Shown one piece after another: positions 1-5,609 of a stretch of DNA of 5,609 nucleotides. Source of the DNA: a bacterium (GTDB lineage: Bacteria; Verrucomicrobiota; Verrucomicrobiia; Methylacidiphilales; Verrucolacustridaceae); assembly GCA_009921985.1 (NCBI GenBank), contig RFWS01000074.1, positions 1 to 5,609 of the forward strand, given 5' to 3'. A program made the position numbers and the translations under genes. The notes beneath the pieces were generated by a model that had not been told where the DNA came from, did no database searches, and was given only the letters and a program-made list of their open reading frames with translations. Position 1 is the first letter of the stretch. Every line of letters begins with the position of its first letter.

Positions 1-975
1 TCCGATGCACTTCTGCTTGCCCTGCAAGCGGTGGGAGTCGGACCTGGAGACGAGGTGATTTGTCCAACCTACACGTTTTTTGCCACGGCTGGGGCGGTTG
101 CTCGTTTGGGTGGGGTTCCAGTCTTCGTGGATAGTGCGGAGTGTTGTTACAACCTCCGGGCCGACCAAGTGGTGGCCAAAATTGGTCCCAAGACCAAGGC
201 GATCATTGCGGTACACCTTTTTGGTCAGTGCGCGGACATGGACCCGATTTTGGCGGCAGCAAAAAAAAGAAACATTCCCGTGATCGAGGATGCGGCTCAG
301 GCGCTCGGGGCCAAAGACAAGGGCCGAATGGCAGGCACGATGGGAACATTGGCTTGTTTTTCCTTTTTCCCCACCAAGAACCTCGGAACGCTTGGAGAGG
401 GGGGGCTGGTCACAACTAAGGATCCGGATTTGGCGGAAAAAATCAGAAAACTCCGCGTCCACGGGGCCAAGGTAAAATACTTCCATGAAATGATCGGAGG
501 CAATTTCCGCCTCCATGAGCTTCAGGCCGCATTTTTACGGGTCAAGCTACGGCATTTAAATCAGGCCCTAAAAAAACGCCGGGATAATGCTGCTCGCTTG
601 ATCCAACAGCTTCAGGAAAAGTGGAAAGCGACATTTCTGACTGATCGCTGCCTTTGTGAAGGGGAAGAAAAAAAATCTCCATCCTATCCGGATGGCACGG
701 TCATTCTTCCGTTCATTTGTCAAAATGAACAAGAGGGACATACGTGGAATCAGTTTGTGATCAGGGTCTCCGGAAGGGGAAAAAGGGATCAACTGCGCCA
801 AAAACTCGCTGCCAATGGTATTCAAACGGAAATTTACTACCCCCGATCGATGCATGAACAGAACTGCTTTATTTCTGGGCATTTAGGGTCTTTTCCTGCG
901 GCTGAATCATTTGCAAGAGAAAGTCTTGCTCTTCCCCTGCAATTGACAGGAACTCATTTTCCGGAAGCTGGATGA
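1..975 (+). CDS. DegT/DnrJ/EryC1/StrS-family PLP-dependent sugar aminotransferase (5' partial)
   Basis: The frame is open from base 1, so the start lies outside the window; 324 residues are visible and about 50 N-terminal residues of a typical 370-400 aa family member are missing. The family transfers an amino group, usually from glutamate, to a keto group of a nucleotide-linked sugar, in the cytoplasm. In window numbering I see GPGDEVICPTYTF at 14-26, the EDAAQ motif with D97 and Q100 (PLP ring contacts in the family), and the Schiff-base lysine K126 in FFPTKNLG. GIQTEIYYPR lies in the C-terminal part. The C-terminus is odd: after SLALPL the usual PEL...V helix is absent, and the protein ends with LTGTHFPEAG. 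The stop overlaps the next gene's start as ATGA, so the two are probably one operon. GC drops from about 56% (1-420) to 47% (421-960), which suggests a hybrid gene. Family assignment is firm; the substrate (perosamine, 3-amino-deoxy sugar or other) is unknown. Confidence 0.93.
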   Translation, partial: SDALLLALQAVGVGPGDEVICPTYTFFATAGAVARLGGVPVFVDSAECCYNLRADQVVAKIGPKTKAIIAVHLFGQCADMDPILAAAKKRNIPVIEDAAQALGAKDKGRMAGTMGTLACFSFFPTKNLGTLGEGGLVTTKDPDLAEKIRKLRVHGAKVKYFHEMIGGNFRLHELQAAFLRVKLRHLNQALKKRRDNAARLIQQLQEKWKATFLTDRCLCEGEEKKSPSYPDGTVILPFICQNEQEGHTWNQFVIRVSGRGKRDQLRQKLAANGIQTEIYYPRSMHEQNCFISGHLGSFPAAESFARESLALPLQLTGTHFPEAG

Positions 976-1001
976 AAATTGCGCTTCTGGGTTCTTCCGG
1001 A
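960..1001 (+). promoter_or_regulatory. Possible RNA hairpin around the start of the epimerase-reductase gene
   Basis: TCCGGAAG (960-967) is perfectly complementary to CTTCCGGA (994-1001). The left arm contains the weak purine-rich ribosome site GGAAG and the loop contains the ATG at 972. In mRNA this 8-bp stem would hide the site until ribosomes finishing the overlapping aminotransferase open it, giving translational coupling. An 8-bp match across 26 bases may be chance. Confidence 0.3.
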
Positions 1002-1850
1002 TATCTGGGGCAAACCTATGCCCAGTCCCGTGTTCCAAGGGGGTTGAGCCTAATTCCTATTCCGCGGGATCAATTAGATTACTCAAATCCCATAATTCTT
1101 CGGAATTTTATTCGGAGGGAAAAAGTCGACGGAATCCTGAATTGTGCCGGTTTTACCGGCAGACCTACTGTAGACGCCTGTGAGGACCAGCAGCAACTCT
1201 GCTTTCAACTGAATGTCCTATTGCCTGAATTACTGGCCAAAGTTTCCTCAGATGAAAAAACACCTCTTATTCAGATCGGCTCCGGATGTATCTATCAGGG
1301 GAATCCATCAAAAACAGATCCGAATCAAGGCTTTCGTGAGGAAGATCAGCCCAATTTTTCTTTTGATTATCCTCCTTGTAGTTATTACAGCGGCACGAAA
1401 GCAGAAATGGAAAAGCGAATCGGCCATCTTCCTTTTGTCAGCATTTGGAGGCTTCGCATGCCATTCTCCAGTCAGCCGGACGATAGGAATCTTTTGCAGA
1501 AGTTGGCCAAATATCCAAAAGTCCTCGAAGCAAGGAACAGCCTGACTGACTTGAATGAAATGGTTTCCCTTACGCTAAGAATGCTGTTAGCCGGGGTTCC
1601 TTCTGGGATTTATAACCTGACAAATCCCGGGGTGGTTTCTAACTCCGAAATCGTCGAGATGCTCGTTGCGCATGGACTCCGAAAATTAAGGCCCTCATTC
1701 TTTTCCTCCACCGAGGAAATTTCCATGGCCATGCGGGCGCCGCGATCTTCCTGTGTCCTAGATTCTTCGAAAATCGCCCGCTTGGGCTTCCCCATGTGCG
1801 ACGTTCGGGAAGCCTTGGCGCGTGCCGTGCAAGCTATGGCCAGGGATTAG
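972..1850 (+). CDS. NAD(P)-dependent SDR sugar-nucleotide reductase, plant NRS/ER (UER1/RHM C-terminal) type; probable bifunctional 3,5-epimerase/4-reductase
   Basis: This 292-residue cytoplasmic enzyme has the Rossmann motif GSSGYLG at 7-13, the catalytic pair Y139/K143 in YSGTK, and S104 in GSGCIY as third SDR residue. It is in the RmlD superfamily but lacks the usual bacterial STDYVFDG motif. Instead it carries blocks I recognise from plant nucleotide-rhamnose synthase/epimerase-reductase: TGRPTVDACE (62-71), FREEDQPNF (121-129), LRMPFSS (161-167), NLTNPGVVSNSEI (215-227) and APRSS (256-260). By alignment from memory, C106 and K177 match the Arabidopsis UER1 residues C115 and K183 credited with the 3,5-epimerase step, so one protein may convert a 4-keto-6-deoxyglucose nucleotide to L-rhamnose without RmlC. 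The start is fixed by the ATGA overlap (972-975) with the aminotransferase. The stop overlaps that of the facing gene. The exact nucleotide (dTDP, UDP) is not known. Confidence 0.9.
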   Translation: MKIALLGSSGYLGQTYAQSRVPRGLSLIPIPRDQLDYSNPIILRNFIRREKVDGILNCAGFTGRPTVDACEDQQQLCFQLNVLLPELLAKVSSDEKTPLIQIGSGCIYQGNPSKTDPNQGFREEDQPNFSFDYPPCSYYSGTKAEMEKRIGHLPFVSIWRLRMPFSSQPDDRNLLQKLAKYPKVLEARNSLTDLNEMVSLTLRMLLAGVPSGIYNLTNPGVVSNSEIVEMLVAHGLRKLRPSFFSSTEEISMAMRAPRSSCVLDSSKIARLGFPMCDVREALARAVQAMARD

Positions 1851-3313
1851 CGGGAAAAACTTTTCGCCTCGGCTAGAAGAATTTCTGCGGATGGGGTGGG
1901 TTGGGCGATGCAAAACCACTGATAGGCAAAAAGGCCCGGCAAAAATTCCGCCAGCTTCCGTAGTAACCATTCCAAAGGCCGACATATTCTGGAAGGAAGG
2001 CCCAAAAGCCCAACGGGTGGCGGAATTCCCCGCAGCTTTTTAATGGAAAACATCGAATCCGCCATCAGTTCCTTCAAGGAGTGTCGGGAAAATAAGAACC
2101 TGTGGGTTTCATCTAGAATTCCCCGACGGCCGTAATTGAGGCGTCCAGTGAAAAGAAAAACCAACCGCAAAGGCATGAAAGAAGTATTGGGGACACTTAT
2201 AATCAGTTGGGGCAGTGTGGGAAAAGCCAAGCGGATTTCTTTGAGAAGCTCTCTTTGCCTTCGCCGATCTAAATGCTCTAACACATCTAGTAACAATACC
2301 ACTTCGGCCCTTTCCAGTTTGGGGAGCGGTTGATTAAGGTCGTGTTTTTGGATGGTCAGACCCGGTTCAGGAGTGAGGGGGAAAAACTCGTCGAGGATGG
2401 TTACTTTACACTGTTTGGTTTCTGCCAGGGCTTTCCCCACCCATCCGTTTCCACCCCCAAGATCCACCACCTTTGTGCCAGCCGGGACACAAGCCACAGC
2501 CTCAGCATGGGAAGAGTTGGCTAGGCCAAGTTTGGAGACATATCGTGCCTCATTAGAAAAACCAACATCAAACCGACGGGCGTAAAAAACTCCAGCGTCT
2601 GTGCACCATGCTTCGAGGCAACTCCGAATACAACCCCAACAGTATTTCCATCCGTTCACGCGGCAAATCTCGTTTCCATAAAAAGTTGGTATGGGGATTT
2701 CATGGATCTTTTCCCCGACTCGTAAAATCTGGATAATAATTTCCGTATCAAAATGAAACCCGTTGGTATTAAGTTCGAACGGAATTCTGCGCAAAAGCGG
2801 GCAACGGTATGCTCGGTATCCTGTATGAAACTCACTCAGGGATGCGCCTAAAATTTTGTTTTCCAGGTTTGTGACGACCTGATTGCCCACCCATTTATAG
2901 AATGGCATGCCCCCCCTCAGTGCGGAGTGTCTTTGAAGCATCCTCGATCCGAATACAGCCGAACCTAGGCCCTCAATGAGCGGTCGAATCATTTCTGGCA
3001 GAAGTTCCGGTGCGTATTGACCGTCTCCGTGAAGCAAGACCACCTGATCAAAATTATTCTCGATCGCATAGCGATACCCAAGCTTTTGATTTCCTCCATA
3101 CCCTAGATTCCTCGGATTTTTCAGGACACGGACCGGCCAACAATCCAGCGGACCCCGCCAGTTGGCTGCCAGTACCGAGGTTTTGTCATGAGAAGCGTCA
3201 TCCATTACGAGAACCTCTCCACGACCCGGAAGTCGCGACCAGGGAATCCGGTCTAAAACGGAAAGAATATGATTTTCGGCCTCGTAAGCCACAATCAGGA
3301 TGAGGGTTTTCAT
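1847..3313 (-). CDS. Bifunctional family 2 glycosyltransferase / class I SAM-dependent methyltransferase
   Basis: A 488-residue two-domain protein. Residues 1-~245 are a GT2 domain of the dolichyl-phosphate-mannose/glucose synthase-like group: IVAYEAEN (7-14), VMDDAS (36-41) for the nucleotide, NLGYGGNQK (69-77), HGDGQY with D97 as the metal-site acid (95-100), FHTGYRAY (162-169) and FHFDTEI (186-192). Residues ~255-488 are a Rossmann methyltransferase: SAM-binding VVDLGGGNG (282-290), the VLEHL motif (344-348) and HRFLFSRHSL (404-413). I see no membrane segments in the GT part, so it is cytosolic or membrane-peripheral. It likely transfers a sugar, perhaps to a polyprenyl phosphate, and methylates a sugar or acceptor; the substrates cannot be read. 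The start ATG (3311-3313) overlaps the upstream gene's stop as ATGA and has AAAAAGG four bases upstream (3318-3324). Such fusions are known as a named protein class. Residues 217-237 hold five cysteines. Confidence 0.93.
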   Translation of the reverse strand: MKTLILIVAYEAENHILSVLDRIPWSRLPGRGEVLVMDDASHDKTSVLAANWRGPLDCWPVRVLKNPRNLGYGGNQKLGYRYAIENNFDQVVLLHGDGQYAPELLPEMIRPLIEGLGSAVFGSRMLQRHSALRGGMPFYKWVGNQVVTNLENKILGASLSEFHTGYRAYRCPLLRRIPFELNTNGFHFDTEIIIQILRVGEKIHEIPIPTFYGNEICRVNGWKYCWGCIRSCLEAWCTDAGVFYARRFDVGFSNEARYVSKLGLANSSHAEAVACVPAGTKVVDLGGGNGWVGKALAETKQCKVTILDEFFPLTPEPGLTIQKHDLNQPLPKLERAEVVLLLDVLEHLDRRRQRELLKEIRLAFPTLPQLIISVPNTSFMPLRLVFLFTGRLNYGRRGILDETHRFLFSRHSLKELMADSMFSIKKLRGIPPPVGLLGLPSRICRPLEWLLRKLAEFLPGLFAYQWFCIAQPTPSAEILLAEAKSFSR

Positions 3314-4656
3314 TCGGCCTTTTTGGGATTAAGAAAATCTTTGGTGATCCAAAGAGTGAGTAAGTACAGAGTAAAGAAGTAGTTTGCAAATGCCTGTTTG
3401 TTGAAAATAAAGAAAGCCCAAAGAGTCCAATGTAGAAATCCGAACGTGGCGTAAGCTGAATATCTCGGGGCTGCCGCTAGAAGCCGGATCCTTGGAATTA
3501 GTCCCAGAAGCCAAATTCCAACGGCGAGAATCGTTAAATAGCCCGGTCCAAACAAAAAACTCAAACTATCCGGACGGAAGGGCTGAATAAACTGGAGGCC
3601 GAAAACCGACCAGAGGTAATCCTTGGGTTGATCTATTAGAGGCAAAAGATATAGGAAACCCGACAAGCCTATGCATGTTAAAGCGGTAATTCTTTGTTTT
3701 CGTAAAATGCAAAGCCAAGGAAGTGCGAAAGGAATTAGGTATTGTTTTGAGGCAATCCACACTCCAGCAAACAACCCGCCCGCGAAATTTCGGCTGAAAA
3801 CCGCCGTCCACAACAGAAGGGCGCCACTCCAAGCGTCCGACCAACCCTGCTCAAAGACAAATTCCAGTCTGGGAAAAAAGAGGGCCAACAAGGCGATTTT
3901 TCGTTCAACTAAACCTTGGAATCCAAGCCACATAACCGCCGCCACATAGGCAAGCAGCACACCGAAGCGATAGTCTGGGAAAAAAGGGCTTCCTAAAGCC
4001 GGCCCAAGCAGACTTCCCAGCGGATAGGGGAACCCGAAACGAAGAGTGTCTCCTTGGATAAGCTCGGGGGCATAAAGAGTGGTTCCGGAGCCGTAAATAT
4101 TCGGCATAGCTTGTGTGTAGGGGTTATTTCCGTTCAGTAAGTGGGTTGTTGCCGACTTGAAGAAAAAAAAGACATCAATGGTGGGCTGCGGGGAGGCCCG
4201 AAGGGTCCAACAGCATGCCAAAAAAATGGAAGAACAACAAAGACAGAACAAAAATTTTGAGTACCTCCCCATAAAAAACCAGCATGCTATCCCGGCAACT
4301 GCGGCAATCGATCGGAGGCCCAGCCATAAATGAAATTCCGATTGAGAGGCGGCCTGAAGGTAGTAACCCGGAATCCTTGTGACCGGAAGTGCAAGCGTTG
4401 CGATAAGCAGAATAAGGAGGGAAAAATTGAGGAACCTCCGGTTTAGTTGAAAACGTCCTGCCCATGGTGCAAAACCCGCAAAAAGAGTGGCACCTAACAA
4501 CAAAAACTTGGCAGGCAGCGAGCCCATGCCGTCCCTGCTAAAAACGGAAAGTCCAAGAAAACATGCGGATATCCACAGGCAAACACGGAAGCTGGAGCCG
4601 ATTACATCCTCATGGCAGGTGGGAAGGGTTTTTGAAGATACCTTGTTCTTGGGCAT
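3310..4656 (-). CDS. Polytopic membrane protein, probable GT-C/GT87-like polyprenyl-sugar glycosyltransferase
   Basis: 448 residues, very hydrophobic, with about 10-13 membrane segments (clear ones near 24-39, 50-63, 78-92, 113-129, 135-149, 232-250, 324-341, 372-388, 400-416 and 423-438). After the fifth segment comes PTIDVFFFF...LLNGNNPYT (158-181), resembling the first-loop aspartate and 'G-N-PY' signature of GT-C mannosyltransferase-like proteins of the GT87/DUF2029 kind; D161 would be the candidate catalytic base. SKQYLIPFALP (303-313) and NKQAFANYF (419-427) also fit that group. Such enzymes use polyprenyl-phosphate sugars on the outer face of the inner membrane, which suits the DPM-like GT2 encoded next. 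Start: an in-frame ATG at 4791 exists, but its extra 45 residues are the reverse strand of a DegT tail, so I chose the ATG at 4654-4656, just before the first membrane segment; a G-rich AAAAGGGG abuts it. The stop overlaps the GT2-methyltransferase start. The specific function is inferred. Confidence 0.82.
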   Translation of the reverse strand: MPKNKVSSKTLPTCHEDVIGSSFRVCLWISACFLGLSVFSRDGMGSLPAKFLLLGATLFAGFAPWAGRFQLNRRFLNFSLLILLIATLALPVTRIPGYYLQAASQSEFHLWLGLRSIAAVAGIACWFFMGRYSKFLFCLCCSSIFLACCWTLRASPQPTIDVFFFFKSATTHLLNGNNPYTQAMPNIYGSGTTLYAPELIQGDTLRFGFPYPLGSLLGPALGSPFFPDYRFGVLLAYVAAVMWLGFQGLVERKIALLALFFPRLEFVFEQGWSDAWSGALLLWTAVFSRNFAGGLFAGVWIASKQYLIPFALPWLCILRKQRITALTCIGLSGFLYLLPLIDQPKDYLWSVFGLQFIQPFRPDSLSFLFGPGYLTILAVGIWLLGLIPRIRLLAAAPRYSAYATFGFLHWTLWAFFIFNKQAFANYFFTLYLLTLWITKDFLNPKKAE

Positions 4657-4661
4657 CCCCT

Positions 4662-4676
4662 TTTCTAGGCTAGAAA
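4662..4676. repeat. Perfect palindrome TTTCTAG-G-CTAGAAA, operator-like
   Basis: A 7-base perfect inverted repeat around a single central G lies in the only non-coding gap of the window (4657-4698), five bases upstream of the leftward membrane-protein start and 4 bases before the ATG at 4681 on the + strand. It could be a small repressor site for the leftward operon or a short RNA hairpin (6-bp stem, GGC loop) in its leader next to the ribosome site. Perfection is clear; function is a guess. Confidence 0.4.
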
Positions 4677-4698
4677 CTTCATGGGCAAAAGATTTCAA

Positions 4699-4809
4699 AG
4701 CAAAAAACTCGCACAGAAAACTCTCGCCTTGCCGATTTATCCCGAACTGGAAACGCAGGAAATTGAGCAGGTGGCCCGCGAGGTTGTCCAACTGGCCCAG
4801 GCTTCATGA
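4699..4809 (+). pseudogene. C-terminal remnant of a second DegT-family aminotransferase
   Basis: Reading frame 1 toward the TGA at 4807-4809 gives KKLAQKTLALPIYPEL followed by a short acidic helix ending in VVQLAQAS. This is the typical end of DegT-family proteins (…L-LP-yPeL-…-V…). Nothing upstream continues the family: residues coded by 4681-4698 do not look DegT-like, and the frame is closed by TAG at 4666-4668. The rest of the gene is therefore missing. The fragment matches the segment that the aminotransferase at 1-975 lacks, but where the two overlap (ARESLALPL against AQKTLALPI) only about half of the bases agree, so it comes from a different copy. GC rises to ~60% inside it. Its stop overlaps the next start as ATGA. 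An ATG at 4681 could still allow a 42-residue peptide to be made. Confidence 0.85.
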
Positions 4810-5609
4810 GTGCAGGATCACGCCAATCTTCCTCTTTCTCCGTAGAGGCGCTGTTAACCTGTGGGCTGGGATTTATGCTGGCTTGGGGGTGGTTGACGAC
4901 GGGACCGTCGAATCAGGAGTTGTTGGCCAACTACGCCAAGTCAAAGGACATCGCTAACCTGATTTGGGAAAACAAAGGATTCGCCTGGTGGTCTCCCGAT
5001 TATCTTGGCGGGTCTCCCACGGCTCCCTTGGCCGGCACGGCCCTGACCATGTTCTGGATGTGGCTGGCCGGAATTACCGGGGATCCTGTCGTCGGCGGAA
5101 AGATCATGGGTTTTACAGCGCTGTTGGTCTCGGCTCTCTTCATGGTTGCTTTCCTGAAAAGGCTTGCCGGAGATAGCCGGGCCGCCTGGATTGGCGCTTT
5201 TCTCTATGCGCTCGGCCCGCAGGCCACCCTGCGGCTCGCAGGCAACGAACATATGCCTGTCATTTTCTGCATGCCGTATCCACCGCTCATCGGTTGGGCT
5301 CTGCTGGAAATCGCCACGCGAAATTCCGGCAAAGGAATCCTCATCCTCGCCATGGCCGTGGCAGCCATGAGCCTCACCTTCAATAAAATTGCCGCCGTTT
5401 TCGGACCGGTCGCCCTTGGCTTGGCCATCTGGCTGCATTTCCAATATCCGTCCAAAACCATGCCGCTCCTCAAAGGGTGTCTGTTGGCGGCGGGCGCCTG
5501 GCTGGTTTTGGCCGTCTTGCCGCAGCTCCCGGGTCTTCGTGAAACCGGCCGGATGACGCTCTTCAGCACCGATCCGCTGGCCGGCTGGCAGTCGAGTTTC
5601 TCCATCAAG
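4806..5609 (+). CDS. Polytopic membrane protein, GT-C/YfhO-like (3' partial)
   Basis: The frame from the ATG at 4806 stays open to the window end: 268 residues, C-terminus missing. After a short polar N-terminus comes a membrane segment (~14-31), then an outside loop with NYAKSKDIANLIWENKGFAWWSPDYLGGSPTAP broken into two parts: a polar stretch at 42-58 and WWSPDYLGGS at 61-70. This is the kind of large first loop with tryptophans and acidic residues seen in GT-C and YfhO-type membrane proteins. More hydrophobic segments follow near 78-92, 101-117, 125-140, 150-170, 177-188, 195-210 and 222-240. The start is supported by the ATGA overlap with the DegT tail, meaning the two were once one operon. 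GC of ~59% is higher than the genes to its left. It now sits downstream of a gene fragment with opposite-strand genes before that, so it may rely on a new promoter. Role in glycan assembly is inferred from shape and context. Confidence 0.85.
   Translation, partial: MSAGSRQSSSFSVEALLTCGLGFMLAWGWLTTGPSNQELLANYAKSKDIANLIWENKGFAWWSPDYLGGSPTAPLAGTALTMFWMWLAGITGDPVVGGKIMGFTALLVSALFMVAFLKRLAGDSRAAWIGAFLYALGPQATLRLAGNEHMPVIFCMPYPPLIGWALLEIATRNSGKGILILAMAVAAMSLTFNKIAAVFGPVALGLAIWLHFQYPSKTMPLLKGCLLAAGAWLVLAVLPQLPGLRETGRMTLFSTDPLAGWQSSFSIK

Larger units (their letters stand above)
421..4710. other. Inferred lower-GC transferred cassette replacing the middle of a degT gene
   Basis: Counted GC is ~47% over 421-960 and ~46% over 961-1440, against ~56% over 1-420 and ~59% over 4741-5580. 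The left edge falls in the highly conserved PLP-lysine/GEGG region of one degT, and the right edge at the start of another degT's C-terminal fragment. The unit would carry the 3' part of an incoming degT, the epimerase-reductase, the GT2-methyltransferase and the GT-C protein. No transposase, integrase or terminal repeat is visible, so homologous exchange within the locus is the likelier mechanism. Edges are approximate. Confidence 0.45.

Noticed and set aside
568..882. 104-codon - strand frame opposite the aminotransferase
   Set aside because: The + strand is clearly the DegT gene there; the reverse translation has no family features.
900..1010. Frameshift as the cause of the short DegT C-terminus
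   Set aside because: I read the other two + frames across 940-1000 and found no PEL-type DegT ending; the ATGA overlap with a strong gene start indicates the end is real in this sequence.
1145..1161. Inverted repeat TGCCGG-TTTTA-CCGGCA
   Set aside because: It is inside the conserved CAGFTGR coding block of the epimerase-reductase and is explained by that peptide's codons.
1850..1868. Hairpin GCGGGAAAA/TTTTCGC just past the convergent stops as a terminator
   Set aside because: The stem needs G-U pairs, lies in the fusion gene's last codons, and has no following U-tract.
4640..4700. Sigma70-like promoters in the intergenic gap (TTGAAA on the - strand at 4693-4698; TAGAAA on the + strand at 4671-4676)
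   Set aside because: No partner hexamer with a good match lies at a 16-18 base spacing on either strand.
4657..4791. 45-residue N-terminal extension of the GT-C gene starting at an ATG at 4789-4791 on the - strand
   Set aside because: It is exactly antisense to the recognisable DegT C-terminal coding sequence and has no membrane or domain signal; the ATG at 4656 gives a normal N-terminus.
4941..5608. Long - strand open frames at 4941-5444 and 5204-5608
   Set aside because: They lie antisense to the strong + strand membrane-protein frame (4806 to window end) and translate to polar, low-complexity-like residues with no recognisable domain. High GC explains their length.

Overview
The window looks like part of a bacterial surface-polysaccharide (O-antigen, capsule or exopolysaccharide type) biosynthesis locus. 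It holds five protein-coding genes plus one gene fragment, and no RNA genes, CRISPR arrays, transposases or recombinases. The gene types fit a Gram-negative bacterium. A Verrucomicrobiota-like or similar lineage is a guess from the fused glycosyltransferase-methyltransferase and the plant-type rhamnose-pathway reductase, not something the sequence proves.

Layout. On the + strand, a DegT/DnrJ/EryC1 sugar aminotransferase (1-975, 5' end outside the window) overlaps by four bases an SDR enzyme of the nucleotide-rhamnose synthase/epimerase-reductase type (972-1850). Running toward them on the - strand are a polytopic GT-C-like membrane glycosyltransferase (3310-4656) and, overlapping it by four bases, a fused family 2 glycosyltransferase/SAM methyltransferase (1847-3313). 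The two pairs meet tail to tail with their stop codons overlapping. To the right, on the + strand, lie the last ~35 codons of a second DegT aminotransferase (about 4699-4809). Its stop overlaps the start of another polytopic membrane protein (4806 to beyond the window end).

History. The left DegT gene lacks the usual C-terminal segment after its LALP motif. That same segment, from a different DegT copy, sits 3.7 kb away. Hand-counted GC is about 56% over 1-420, 47% over 421-960, 46% over 961-1440 and 59% over 4741-5580. The simplest reading is that a lower-GC cassette (roughly 420 to 4710) carrying the rest of one degT, the epimerase-reductase and two transferase genes replaced the middle of a resident degT, leaving the resident's 5' part and its tail. 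The resident degT would once have run straight into the membrane protein gene at 4806.

Function as a set. The aminotransferase and the epimerase-reductase act on nucleotide sugars in the cytoplasm, giving an amino sugar and probably an L-rhamnose-like 6-deoxyhexose. The GT2-methyltransferase fusion would load a sugar on a lipid or acceptor and methylate something. The two membrane proteins would act on polyprenyl-linked sugars or glycan chains. The actual sugars cannot be read from the sequence.
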